The notes: generated from the sequence alone by a model not told the origin. DNA of 64,000 nt from Bin55 sp028819195 (GCA_028819195.1 JAPPMF010000005.1:12306-76305); one strand, 5' to 3'. Positions 35,891 through 45,110 are shown, counted from the first letter of the stretch. Made by a program: numbers and translations.

Positions 35891-36617
35891 AGAGATCCAA
35901 GCGTATGTAAGTGATCATATCGGAAAGTTTCACCTTAAACGAATCGAATCGTTAGGTAGGCTCAAACTTAAAACCTTGCTCAAACGCAAGAATCCTTACT
36001 TGTTCAAATGTAAACATATCACTGTGGTCACGGAACTTATTGGTGGCCTTCTAAATGCTCATTTAATTTCTCAAGAAGAAACTATTTTCGGAGACTTCTT
36101 GGAGGGACTAGCGATCTTTGTAGCAAAAAAGACTCATGGTGGGCTTAAATCAGCAGCGACTGGAATAGATTTAGAATTTTCAATTGATGATGTTAGATAC
36201 ATCGTATCGATCAAATCGGGACCTAACTGGGGCAATAGCTCTCAAATCAAAAAGATGAAAGAGAACTTCACTACTGCCAAAAGATTGATCCGACAAGGAA
36301 ATTCTACAACTAGGATTATCGCAGTCAATGGTTGCTGCTACGGTCAGGATATGAAACCCGATAAAGGAGATTATTTCAAGTATTGCGGACAGGCGTTCTG
36401 GGAACTCATATCAGGTGATACTGAGTTTTACAAGAGAATAATTGAACCACTTGCTCACCGAGCAGAGGAACGAAACGTTGTGTTTCAAGAAAGATTTGGT
36501 TCAGTATTAAATAAATTCAGTAGCGAGTTTATGAACGAATTTTGCGATAAGGACGGTTTAATAAATTGGTCCAAATTGGTAGCTTTCAGCTCGGCAAAAC
36601 AGAGTTTGCCGGGTTGA
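35823..36617 (+). CDS. type II restriction endonuclease, PmeII-like family
   Basis: This is the probable partner nuclease of the upstream methyltransferase. The frame overlaps the methyltransferase by 68 bases from a GTG at 35823. A TTG at 35856 would give a shorter start, and conservation seems to begin near TDEEIQAYV, so the true start is uncertain. Residues around 89-145 look like the active region: FGDFLEGLAIFVAKK, then GIDLEF with Asp116, then YIVSIKSGPNWGNSSQ with Lys131. This resembles a PD-(D/E)xK site in which Ser replaces the usual acidic residue before the Lys; I recall the same wording in the PmeII family, from memory only. The following NGCCYGQD and KGDYFKYCGQAFWELISG fit that family. 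Confidence 0.75.
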   Translation: MRIYVNSLLPSLTQTKSASVTDEEIQAYVSDHIGKFHLKRIESLGRLKLKTLLKRKNPYLFKCKHITVVTELIGGLLNAHLISQEETIFGDFLEGLAIFVAKKTHGGLKSAATGIDLEFSIDDVRYIVSIKSGPNWGNSSQIKKMKENFTTAKRLIRQGNSTTRIIAVNGCCYGQDMKPDKGDYFKYCGQAFWELISGDTEFYKRIIEPLAHRAEERNVVFQERFGSVLNKFSSEFMNEFCDKDGLINWSKLVAFSSAKQSLPG

Positions 36618-36778
36618 TTTCATTGAAACTCTAAATACAAATGAACTGTTACCACGATCTTCTAAAAGGCTGCGATAAAAAGCGTCTTCCCTTTGGTTAC
36701 AGGTGACCAAATTGGACAACAATAAACAGATTGGATGAACCGAAAAAATCTAAGACGTTGGAACCGAGGACGGACTCA

Positions 36779-38140
36779 ATGAATAGAACAATCAAACACT
36801 TAATAATACTACTGATCGGCATTTTCTTGACTTTGTACGCAGCATTGACTTGGTGGGCAGAGGAAGAATCCGAAACTACCGAAGACGAGTCAGATTCCGA
36901 AGTCGAATGGACATACTCGGCTAAAAATATTCAACTCTTTCACGAATGGACGGAACAAGGTAAGCCCGATTTACCAACTTCAAAATTACCACCACAAGTC
37001 GTAGAAAAGTACGGTCTCGATTCGGATACCGTAGGACCGGAAGTTTTTTATAGTAATGAAGTACAGAACATGATGATGCAACTGATTCAAAGCGGGGAAT
37101 GGAAACCAGAACCAGTGCGACCAACCGAGGATGAAAAATTCACACTAACTGAAGGCGAGTCCGATTCAGAAGTCGAATGGACTTACTCGGCTAAAAACAT
37201 TCAGCTCATTAACGACTGGAAAGAACAAGGTTATCCCGGCATTCCAACCTCAGGATTACCACCACAAGTTGTAGAAAAATACGGTCTCGATTCGGATACT
37301 GTGGGACCGGAAGTTTTTTATAGTAATGAAGTACAGAACATGATGACCCAACTTGTCCAAAGCGGCGATTGGAATCCGGAAACAATACAAATACAACTGA
37401 CCGAACAAGAGTTCGTGACAAGTGATTCACTAGGAATTTCTCGCGGGCCTGATGGTTTAGTTGAAATGCAGAATCTCTATGCTGAACATCTTGGGTTGGA
37501 AAGTTCCGAAGAACTTCCAGAAGATACACTCCTTTTGATAGAAAATTTTCACAAGGAAATTTTGGAAGCAGATGAAACAGTTATGAGGTTTGAATTCGAA
37601 GAAATTGAATCGTATCTGCTAGGACTTGAACACAGCGCGCGGATAGTTGAAGAACCACCAGAAAGTTATCCAAATCTCTCTGATGATGTCGAAATTTTGC
37701 CCATGGACCCCTTAGAAGTAATTGCACAACTAAGTGGGTACCGTTATAACAGGGATGAAGGATACGCTGAGTATGGACGCGGGAAAGCTCCCACTTATTT
37801 ATTTCAAAGTAAAGTCGAAAAACTAACAATGGATAATGAGTTCAATAGTCGCTTAAGAGGAATGAACCCACTCAAACCCATCCCCTTAGACAGCGCCGCA
37901 GGAATCGCGATAACCGCGAGACTCGGTCCAGTAGACGCTGCCATTCTGCAAGCAGATTCGAACAATTACGTAGATAAACAAAGTAATTCGATCAGCCGTT
38001 TTTACTCCGATACGAATTTTGGTGGTAGTCTGCTGATTGTCGAAAAGGAGGTGGAGAGTCAAGGTGTATTTGAAGCCAACTTGACAGTTGCAGGCAACGA
38101 TGCCCTGGTCGTTCCATTTCTGTATAGCGATGATTCCTAG
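36779..38140 (+). CDS. membrane-anchored protein with two tandem WTY/TVGPE modules
   Basis: From the ATG at 36779 this has 453 residues. GAGG lies about 9 bases upstream, and the product begins MNRTIKHLIILLIGIFLTLY, an N-terminal anchor, so I prefer this to the TTG at 36731. Residues 37-108 and 127-198 are two copies of one module that differ at about 11 of 72 positions. It has WTYSA near its start, an IPT or LPT and LPPQVVEKYG centre, and TVGPEVFYSNEVQ near its end. An acidic region of unknown fold follows. The frame ends at TAG (38138-38140), but the same frame continues protein-like for 42 codons to TGA at 38267-38269, so the C-terminus is probably cut short. The function is unknown; it is likely periplasmic. 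Confidence 0.7.
   Translation: MNRTIKHLIILLIGIFLTLYAALTWWAEEESETTEDESDSEVEWTYSAKNIQLFHEWTEQGKPDLPTSKLPPQVVEKYGLDSDTVGPEVFYSNEVQNMMMQLIQSGEWKPEPVRPTEDEKFTLTEGESDSEVEWTYSAKNIQLINDWKEQGYPGIPTSGLPPQVVEKYGLDSDTVGPEVFYSNEVQNMMTQLVQSGDWNPETIQIQLTEQEFVTSDSLGISRGPDGLVEMQNLYAEHLGLESSEELPEDTLLLIENFHKEILEADETVMRFEFEEIESYLLGLEHSARIVEEPPESYPNLSDDVEILPMDPLEVIAQLSGYRYNRDEGYAEYGRGKAPTYLFQSKVEKLTMDNEFNSRLRGMNPLKPIPLDSAAGIAITARLGPVDAAILQADSNNYVDKQSNSISRFYSDTNFGGSLLIVEKEVESQGVFEANLTVAGNDALVVPFLYSDDS
36887..37102 (+). repeat. 216-bp direct repeat, copy 1
   Basis: This in-frame segment encodes the first WTY/TVGPE module. It matches the copy at 37157-37372 closely, base for base over long runs (for example the 20 bases around GGAAGTTTTTTATAGTAATG), so the duplication is fairly recent. 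The two copies are 270 bases apart, start to start. Confidence 0.9.
37157..37372 (+). repeat. 216-bp direct repeat, copy 2
   Basis: This is the second copy of the segment at 36887-37102, in the same frame. Most base differences fall in the central part around the EQGYPGIPT segment, while the TVGPEVFYSNEVQ part is almost unchanged. Confidence 0.9.
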
Positions 38141-38324
38141 ACGACTAACCTCTATGCTTTCAAACAAAAAACGTCATACCGAATCTATGCTGATGGAAAG
38201 TTAGAAGGCGAAGAACTAAACAGATTTATTCAGTTTGGGAAAAATCTAGTCGAATACGAACCGGATTGATTGAACACTCAAAATCGTAGGTCAGTTTATC
38301 AATTTTGGATTTCTAACCAGGTGT

Positions 38325-38891
38325 GTGTTGAATAGAGCAACATCATTTCGAATAGCGGTTGTACTAATTGTTTTTGGTGCGATACTTTTCACGAGTCTAA
38401 CCGCGTTAAAAGAAACAGCAAACAAAAAAACAGAGAACGCGTCTGCTTCAATAGTCGCTTGGACCTACGATGCAGAATTAGAACTGTTGCGAGCTCAATG
38501 GGTCGCAAAAGGATACCCCGACATTCCGACGACCTTCCTACCACAACAAATACTAGATAGATTCGGGATTGAAACAAAAACGGTAGGACCAGAGATCTTT
38601 TACAGCACGGAAGTGCAAGGCCTTATGAACCAATTCAGTCAAAGTAGTGAAAGAAGTACAGAAACATACATTGTAGAACCAACCGAGGAAACTATCGACT
38701 TTCTAAACTTCTTTTTCGGTTTAGAACACGAGGAACACTTTAATATCTGTGGTACTCTCGAATTGTACGACGACGAAGCTTGGCTTGAACTAAGAAATTC
38801 GGCTTATCCTAATGAGAGTGAAGCCGATAAGTTAGAAGTAATTCCCGACACAGGCTCGAATACGGATGACGAGATCAACAATCCCCGTTGA
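38325..38891 (+). CDS. membrane-anchored protein with one WTY/TVGPE module
   Basis: The product has 188 residues from a GTG at 38325 (a TTG follows at once as an alternative). Residues 8-26 are a membrane anchor. Residues 46 to about 110 are a diverged single copy of the module of the upstream protein: WTYDAE, then GYPDIPTTFLPQQ, then TVGPEIFYSTEVQ. An acidic tail follows. The gene is a neighbour and partial paralog of the 36779 gene and lies in the same direction. It overlaps the next frame by four bases (TTGA). No function is known. Confidence 0.65.
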   Translation: MLNRATSFRIAVVLIVFGAILFTSLTALKETANKKTENASASIVAWTYDAELELLRAQWVAKGYPDIPTTFLPQQILDRFGIETKTVGPEIFYSTEVQGLMNQFSQSSERSTETYIVEPTEETIDFLNFFFGLEHEEHFNICGTLELYDDEAWLELRNSAYPNESEADKLEVIPDTGSNTDDEINNPR

Positions 38892-39561
38892 TCAGGATAA
38901 CTGTTACCTTCTTGAGTTATCTAAAAGTGAAAATTTATCAACAATTTTGTCTCTATAGCATCTGTGTACTCGTACTTTCTTCTGCTACTAGTAGTATCGG
39001 AAAGGAATCTCCAGTTCTGGATGAACCATTCGGTTACGATGTGTTACGGACGTGGGATGAATGTGTCGATATGGATGAAAATGGTTGGGTTGGAAACGAC
39101 ACAGGTGCGCTGTCATCATTAGCCACAGAACCGAACTGGACAATAAGTTACTTTCCGCCCGACAACCGCCGCAGTGAATTAAGCATTGTAACCGATCTCC
39201 TTGGACAATTACCCTTTTTACAACTAACATCACGTACGATGCACTAAACAATGATATTCCAGTTGAGGATATCGCGATGAACGTCCAAATGGAGGAACAC
39301 ATTCATGCTGCGCAAACCGAAGCACTACTAAACGTGTACGGCGCCACGAAAAAGGAATTTACTTTCTACGCTCTTCCTGATCAATGCATTATGGAAGTAG
39401 AAGCAAAAACACATATACAAGAAACAAAGTGGCCACTTATGTTTGGTACGCTACCACCGCTAATAATGGACGTTCCAGAAAAACCGGAAGGGTTTGATGA
39501 GAAACTTCCAAGATTGCGAGAGCTAACAAAAAAAGATATAAAAAAACACTTAATACGATAG
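38888..39561 (+). pseudogene. frameshifted exported protein gene
   Basis: The first frame (38888-39247) encodes a signal-like stretch, best started at the GTG at 38927 (VKIYQQFCLYSICVLVLSS), then an acidic region with DVLRTWDECVDMDENGW. The second frame (to TAA or TAG-type stop at 39559-39561) carries TTNITYDALNNDIPVEDIAM and ends with LRELTKKDIKKHLIR. One added T in the T5 run near 39214-39218 (CCCTTTTTACAAC) joins the frames into a protein of about 210-225 residues. No known domain is recognised. It belongs by position to the group of anchored or exported proteins that starts at 36779. Confidence 0.5.
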
Positions 39562-39657
39562 AAACGATTGAGTATTCTTCGTTAAAAAAATGGTACAAAA
39601 ACAACGTAAAAATGCCATCAAGCCCTATAAACAAATATTACAAAAGAGTAATAATAG

Positions 39658-41031
39658 ATGCAGATGAGTAACATCCGAATAACAGCTTGGGTAAGTGGCT
39701 GTTTTTGCCTCATTTTGTTAACCGTGAGTGTTTTCTTGTGGTTAAGTCCCCCGCACACAAATCCCGCAAACCGCCCAACTCTATCCACTAATAACAGCCT
39801 CACTGATAGTCCAAACACAACAATTCAACCAAAGGCAGCAGTTACCACTCCTCAAACTACTGTTACACTGACCACTCCAGCGGTACCGCCTGCAGCTTAT
39901 CCACTCGGGTCAATCGGAGAAGCATGCGAAGTGAGTGAATACCCTTCTAATGTTGAATTTCTCGATCTAAACACAGAAACGTTTCTTAGTCTCCCAAACT
40001 CGCCCTTCGATAGCGACGGCAACTGGAAGCAGCTCCAACAACCAAAATGCTGGACTGCGTTAGAAAACCATATGAAACCGATCAACCCCTACCTTTGGGG
40101 AAAGAAAGAACACACCCTTGAAAAACACCATGTCATTGCACTGGTACTCGTCGATAACCCATTAACCTTTGAACGCATACTGACAGATCCCGTAGAGGAT
40201 TTTGCACGGCTTCAAGAAGCGCTAGCGCGCCCCGAATGTCGTCCCAAAAATGACACACCAACCAACTGGAACCTCAACGAAATCTGTCACGGTGACGCTA
40301 TTTTCAACTATGCAATGTTCTCACGGTTTTGCTATGGTGAAGGAATCTTTAACCGGCCTAGCCCATATTGGGATGAACCCTATTCGACTCCAATAACTCC
40401 TAAACAAGAAGGAGGTAGGTGGATTGAAAATTTAGAAAACGCTTGGGTATTCCAAAAGTGTGAAGAGTTAGACCAGAATCTAAATTTACGGTTGCCGGTA
40501 CACACCGAATTATGGCAGCAGATTCAAGCACTTCAGATCAGTGACGAAAACAATCGCTGGGGACCAAAAACCGTTAATGCAAAGTTGATCGAGCTAGCAG
40601 CTCGCCTAGGTAATGTGCCCGCCGGGCTGACATACCCGTTTGATCATGGTGATTCTGGGAGTCAACCATATAACGAAGAAGGTTATAAATACGGCCCACT
40701 TGCCGAGTGGTTTACCACTGTCTTTGAACCAGCCGAACTGTTTATCAAGCAGCCACCCAGTGTTGACCGCTTGCGGCAACTTATACCAATGTTTGGAAAA
40801 AACATTAAGCTCAAGGGGGTTTTGATCAACTTTGATCACGAAGCGCTAGCGAAACACTTGTGTGCCCCCCCCTATTACACGCCACCCTCAGACGAAGAAA
40901 CTGCTCCTGAACCACCCAGTTGCCGTGCTATCCTGACCGATTTACGGCAAGAGTTTCATAACGACACCCAGACGTTAAAACTCATTGCCACCTTCGAAGA
41001 AGTTGCCATGCGCCTCGACGTCTACGAATAG
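39658..41031 (+). CDS. membrane-anchored hypothetical protein with Thr/Pro-rich linker
   Basis: The product has 457 residues. Residues 11-29 are an N-terminal anchor (SGCFCLILLTVSVFLWL). Residues 31-80 are rich in Thr, Pro, Asn and Ala and look like an extended linker (TTPQTTVTLTTPAVPP). The rest is a globular, Trp-, Tyr- and Pro-rich domain with several cysteines (EACEVSE, PKCWTAL, PECRP, EICHGD, RFCYGEG, HLCAPP, SCRA). The topology suggests a periplasmic domain held to the inner membrane. No known domain is recognised. Its P-x-C, C and 'YA...C' spacing recalls the exported protein at 17908, but the similarity is faint. Two start codons are possible, ATG at 39658 or 39664. Confidence 0.7.
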   Translation: MQMSNIRITAWVSGCFCLILLTVSVFLWLSPPHTNPANRPTLSTNNSLTDSPNTTIQPKAAVTTPQTTVTLTTPAVPPAAYPLGSIGEACEVSEYPSNVEFLDLNTETFLSLPNSPFDSDGNWKQLQQPKCWTALENHMKPINPYLWGKKEHTLEKHHVIALVLVDNPLTFERILTDPVEDFARLQEALARPECRPKNDTPTNWNLNEICHGDAIFNYAMFSRFCYGEGIFNRPSPYWDEPYSTPITPKQEGGRWIENLENAWVFQKCEELDQNLNLRLPVHTELWQQIQALQISDENNRWGPKTVNAKLIELAARLGNVPAGLTYPFDHGDSGSQPYNEEGYKYGPLAEWFTTVFEPAELFIKQPPSVDRLRQLIPMFGKNIKLKGVLINFDHEALAKHLCAPPYYTPPSDEETAPEPPSCRAILTDLRQEFHNDTQTLKLIATFEEVAMRLDVYE

Positions 41032-41849
41032 CCACTAAAAAACACCTCATTGATTGAACGAAATACAACGCCTTAATACCCGATTCTGAGCTTTGTAAGT
41101 AAAAACTGACCCCGAACTTCAAAAACCAAACGATCGGTTCGGGCAACAACTTCCGATCATGGATCCTATGTGTTGTCGTTGTCACTGGGTAGTGACGCCG
41201 AAGTGACCGAGGTTGCGCGATTTTTCAACTATACGTATAATCATTGCTTAGATAAGTGCTGACTGACACCCTTCAGTCCAGAAAGCCGCTGAATTCTTGA
41301 ACCGGCTAACGGTACGGTACTCTTGGCACGCGAAGAGCTCACCGGAATTTTCGTTCTACTGCCATCGCCGGACGGTGTAATACACACGTTCCACGATCAT
41401 TTCACCCTCGTCATGCGGAACACCGCTGACTCATTTACCGACAAGTTTCAGGAGATCAAACAATGAAACTACTTTTCCACCGTCATACGTACCCCAAGGC
41501 TTGCTCACGGGTCATAACTATCCATCGCCACCGAGGGCTTTATCGCTTCCTAGGTAAGTTCTGACACTGATGGGGAGTACCACCAGCATCATGCCGAACC
41601 CATATCGCTAGCCAACGATGGGGTAAACTCTTACTGTTTAGGTGAAACACCACCGACACTAAAAAACCGCAAACTTTAGGCGCGGTATCCCCTCATGATA
41701 GACCTATTACAGAGCTTGTAGGCGTTTCGGCGCTGCAAGAGTCATCAAAATGGTGCAACTCAGAGTTTGAAATACTAACTATTCGAATAAAATAATTCCA
41801 TTAAATCAAAATTACAAAAAGTACACAGCTAAGAGATCAATAGACAAAC
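41032..41849 (+). other. 818-base gene-poor stretch, possibly a gene relic
   Basis: No intact gene is seen. One + strand frame, from about 41110 to 41679, gives several protein-like pieces broken by TGA, TGA, TGA, TAA and TAG. They include SDAEVTEVARFFNYTYNH, ANGTVLLAREELTGIFVLLP, DGVIHTFHDHFTLVMRN and AEPISLANDGVNSYCLG. The number of stops is not far below chance, so this is weak evidence for a decayed gene. No transposase motif or terminal repeat was found. The last 170 bases before the cupin gene are AT-rich and may hold its promoter. Confidence 0.3.
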
Positions 41850-42455
41850 ATGCAAACTCAACTTTCTGAATCTATTAATGCGTCAATTAAATCTGGGGCT
41901 GAAAACCTCAACGGTAGCTCTTTAACCTCAACCATAAATGCGCGGGACAAGTGTGAGCAACGCTATTCAACTCCAAGTGGATTACTCCACAAATTACTAC
42001 ACCGCTTCGGTGGTAAAACCATCTATGTCCATGATCAACTCTATTTGACGAGATACTATCTTTTGGGAGATGGTAGTGGGCAAGGTTTTGAAGTTTATGT
42101 CCACCACATGCATGCCGTCGATAGTTTTCGCTGGCTCCACAACCACCCTTGGCATTGGTTCTTATCTTTTGTGTTTCGTGGTTCCTATGAGCAAGACACA
42201 CTCAATAGAGAGACTAGTGTAAATAGGAAACAAACCATTCGATGGTTTAATTTATTCCGTGGACTACACCGGTATCACGCGATCCGATCTCTTCCAAAAG
42301 GACATGCCTACACGTTAGTCATAGCACCACCAAAGATTAAAGACTACGAGTGGGGATATTGGGACGATCACACTGGGCGACACATACCAGACAACCAAAT
42401 TGGTCACGAATCAGCACATATCGAGATGTTTGGTTCAAAGGTGCTGAAAGACTAG
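41850..42455 (+). CDS. cupin-fold protein, putative
   Basis: The product has 201 residues, cytoplasmic by composition. A likely metal site of the cupin type is HNHPWHW (His97 and His99), with Glu114 (GSYEQ) and His143 (RYHAI). The later segment YTLVIAPPKIKDYEWGYWDD matches a common ending of small bacterial cupin proteins of unknown role. It could be a dioxygenase-like or sugar-modifying enzyme, but no substrate can be assigned. It stands alone between the gene-poor stretch and clpB, with which it converges. Confidence 0.65.
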   Translation: MQTQLSESINASIKSGAENLNGSSLTSTINARDKCEQRYSTPSGLLHKLLHRFGGKTIYVHDQLYLTRYYLLGDGSGQGFEVYVHHMHAVDSFRWLHNHPWHWFLSFVFRGSYEQDTLNRETSVNRKQTIRWFNLFRGLHRYHAIRSLPKGHAYTLVIAPPKIKDYEWGYWDDHTGRHIPDNQIGHESAHIEMFGSKVLKD

Positions 42456-42479
42456 GTAAAAACTGCTAGGCAACCGGTC

Positions 42480-45110
42480 TTAAACCGAAGCACTTAAAGT
42501 TGTTTCGGTATCCGTTTCTACCATCACTTCATTGAATTCCAACTTGTTGTCTACGACATCTACAAGTATCGTACTCTTCGGAGTGAACTCACCAGCCAGC
42601 AACTTTTTCGCTAACGGATTCTCGATTCGTTGTTGAATCAATCGCTTTAGTGGTCGCGCCCCATACAAAGGATCGATTCCAGCTTCACCCAAAAACTCGA
42701 GCGCTAAATCCGACACTTCGAGTTGATATTCTTGCATCGCGACTCGATCTTTTAACCGCTGCACTTGAATGCTTGCGATCGCTCGAATGTGTTCAGCTTG
42801 CAAAGTGTGAAATACGACGATTTCATCGATTCGATTGACGAATTCGGGACGAAAGTGCCGGCGTACGATCTCAGTAACTTGCCGTTTAACCGCTTGATGA
42901 TCCTGCATGCTATTGTCGACTAGCGTCTCTGAACCAAGGTTCGAGGTCATCACAATGACTGCATTTCTGAAGTCGACGGTTCGTCCTTGTCCATCGGTTA
43001 ATCTACCATCTTCTAAGACCTGTAGCAGGATATTAAAAACATCAGGATGGGCTTTCTCGACTTCATCCAATAATAAGACGCAGTAGGGTTTACGTCTTAC
43101 TCGTTCAGTTAGATGACCACCTTCGTCGTAACCGACATATCCCGGTGGCGAGCCAATCATTCTCGAAACCGAGTGTTTTTCCATAAACTCAGACATATCC
43201 AACCTAACTAATGCTGCTTCGGTATCGAATAGAAATTCCGCGAGGGCTTTACAAAGTTCGGTTTTACCGACCCCAGTTGGTCCCAAGAACATAAGTGAGG
43301 CATTTGGACGGGACTCTTCTGCTAACCCCGCTCTACTTCGGCGAATGGCATTCGCTACGGCGTTTACAGCTTCGTCTTGACCGACGACTCGTTGGTGGAG
43401 CTCAGTTTCCAATCGCAATAGCTTTTGTTTTTCGCTCTCTAACATCCGAGCCACAGGTATCCCTGTCCAAGCCGATACAACCTCAGCTATTTCGTCTTCT
43501 GTAACCCTAGTACGCAATAACGTCAAAGGCTGTTTCTCATCTTGTTTAGCAGATGCCGACATGGAAGCCTCGATCGCACGTTCTAGCTCTGGTATCTTGC
43601 TGTACCGAAGTTCCGACATTTTCATCAAATCACCGCGGCGTTCAGCAGCGTCGTACTCCAATCGTGCCGCTTCGAGTTGTTCTTTGATGTGATGCGTACT
43701 TTGCACCGACTGCTTTTCTGATTGCAAAATCTTGTTAAGATGATTCAATTCTTTTTCAGTTGCACGAATCGAATCTTCGAGTTCTGCCAAACGTTTCACC
43801 GACTGCTTGTCAGTTTCTTTCTGCAACGATTCACGTTCCATCTTCATTTGGATTACGCGCCGATCCAAACGATCAACAGCTTCCGGTTTAGAATCGATTT
43901 CCATCCGGATTCTGCTCGCTGCTTCATCTACTAAATCAATCGCTTTATCCGGTAATTGTCGATCAGTAATATAGCGATGAGATAACGTCGTGGCGGCGAC
44001 CAGTGCCGGGTCTGTGATTTCAACACCATGATGCACCTCATAACGTTCGTTCAATCCACGGAGGATCGCGATCGTATCTTCGACCGTTGGTTCATCTAAC
44101 TGTACGCGTTGAAATCTACGTTCTAACGCGGCATCTTTTTCAATGTACTTCCGGTACTCATCTAAGGTGGTCGCACCCACGCACCGAAGTTCGCCACGTG
44201 CCAAGGCAGGTTTAAGCATATTCCCAGCGTCCATCGCACCATCACCTTTACCAGCACCCACAAGTGTATGTAACTCGTCGATAAACAAGATCACAGTGCC
44301 TTCTAAATGGGCAAGTTCTTGTAAGAGGGCTTTCATACGCTCTTCAAACTCACCGCGGTACTTAGTGCCAGCAACCATCGCAGCTAGGTCTAATGCCAAT
44401 ACCTGCATGTCCTTCATACTCTCGGGTACTGTTTTGTTCACGATTCTTTGAGCTAGTCCTTCAACTACCGCGGTTTTTCCTACACCCGGTTCACCGATTA
44501 AGACTGGGTTGTTTTTCGTTCGACGCTGTAAAACCTGTAAGGTTCTCCTGATTTCATCGTCTCTTCCAATAACGGGATCAAGTTTGCCAAACTCAGCTTT
44601 TTCCGTCAGATCGATTGTGTACTTCTTGATTGCTTCCCGTTTTTCTTCGGCATCTGGATCGACAATCTTTGCACCTTTTCGAACACTCTCTATCGCCGAC
44701 TCTAAAGCTGGCTGTTGTACGCCATTTTTACTCAATAGCTCGGCTAAAGCATGCTTAGCTTGAAAGAGTGCTAAGACAAAGAGTTCACTTGCAATGTATT
44801 CATCTTCTTTTTTTAGGGCTAGTTTTTCAGTGGAATTGAAAACAGCATTGAGGTTACGACTCATCACAATTTCACCATCGCCACCAGTTACTTGTGGTAA
44901 TTTTTCAAGTGTGGTGGCTACATCTCGCTTAATGTTTTCGAGTCTCCCTCCTGCTACCGCGAGAAGGCTAGGAATGGTACCGTTCGACTGTTCTAGCATC
45001 GCCGACAGTATGTGGACGGGTTCTAAACTTTGATGGTCATTTTTGACCGCAATACTTTGTGCGTCTTGCAGCGCGTGTTGAAATCCTAGTGTTAGTTTGT
45101 CAAATCTCAT
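42480..45110 (-). CDS. clpB: ATP-dependent disaggregase ClpB
   Basis: This cytoplasmic hexameric AAA+ chaperone rescues aggregated proteins together with DnaK. The 876 residues have the full ClpB plan: a Clp N domain (1 to about 145); AAA-1 with Walker A GEPGVGKT (206-213) and Walker B VILFIDELHTLVGAG; the coiled-coil middle domain (about 405-530, for example RLAELEDSIRATEKELNHL); AAA-2 with GPTGVGKTELCKALAEF and VLLLDEVEKAHPDV; and the small C-terminal domain with GARPLKRLIQQRIENPLA. The presence of the middle domain separates it from ClpA and ClpC. A sigma-32-like promoter lies 34 bases upstream. Confidence 0.97.
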   Translation of the reverse strand: MRFDKLTLGFQHALQDAQSIAVKNDHQSLEPVHILSAMLEQSNGTIPSLLAVAGGRLENIKRDVATTLEKLPQVTGGDGEIVMSRNLNAVFNSTEKLALKKEDEYIASELFVLALFQAKHALAELLSKNGVQQPALESAIESVRKGAKIVDPDAEEKREAIKKYTIDLTEKAEFGKLDPVIGRDDEIRRTLQVLQRRTKNNPVLIGEPGVGKTAVVEGLAQRIVNKTVPESMKDMQVLALDLAAMVAGTKYRGEFEERMKALLQELAHLEGTVILFIDELHTLVGAGKGDGAMDAGNMLKPALARGELRCVGATTLDEYRKYIEKDAALERRFQRVQLDEPTVEDTIAILRGLNERYEVHHGVEITDPALVAATTLSHRYITDRQLPDKAIDLVDEAASRIRMEIDSKPEAVDRLDRRVIQMKMERESLQKETDKQSVKRLAELEDSIRATEKELNHLNKILQSEKQSVQSTHHIKEQLEAARLEYDAAERRGDLMKMSELRYSKIPELERAIEASMSASAKQDEKQPLTLLRTRVTEDEIAEVVSAWTGIPVARMLESEKQKLLRLETELHQRVVGQDEAVNAVANAIRRSRAGLAEESRPNASLMFLGPTGVGKTELCKALAEFLFDTEAALVRLDMSEFMEKHSVSRMIGSPPGYVGYDEGGHLTERVRRKPYCVLLLDEVEKAHPDVFNILLQVLEDGRLTDGQGRTVDFRNAVIVMTSNLGSETLVDNSMQDHQAVKRQVTEIVRRHFRPEFVNRIDEIVVFHTLQAEHIRAIASIQVQRLKDRVAMQEYQLEVSDLALEFLGEAGIDPLYGARPLKRLIQQRIENPLAKKLLAGEFTPKSTILVDVVDNKLEFNEVMVETDTETTLSASV

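Noticed and set aside
39210..39222. Programmed -1 frameshift at CCCTTTTTA
   Set aside because: The run lacks a full X XXY YYZ heptamer (it would need six T), and I saw no clear downstream stem-loop.
41032..41849. Insertion sequence in the gene-poor stretch
   Set aside because: No terminal inverted repeats, target duplication or transposase motif was found.
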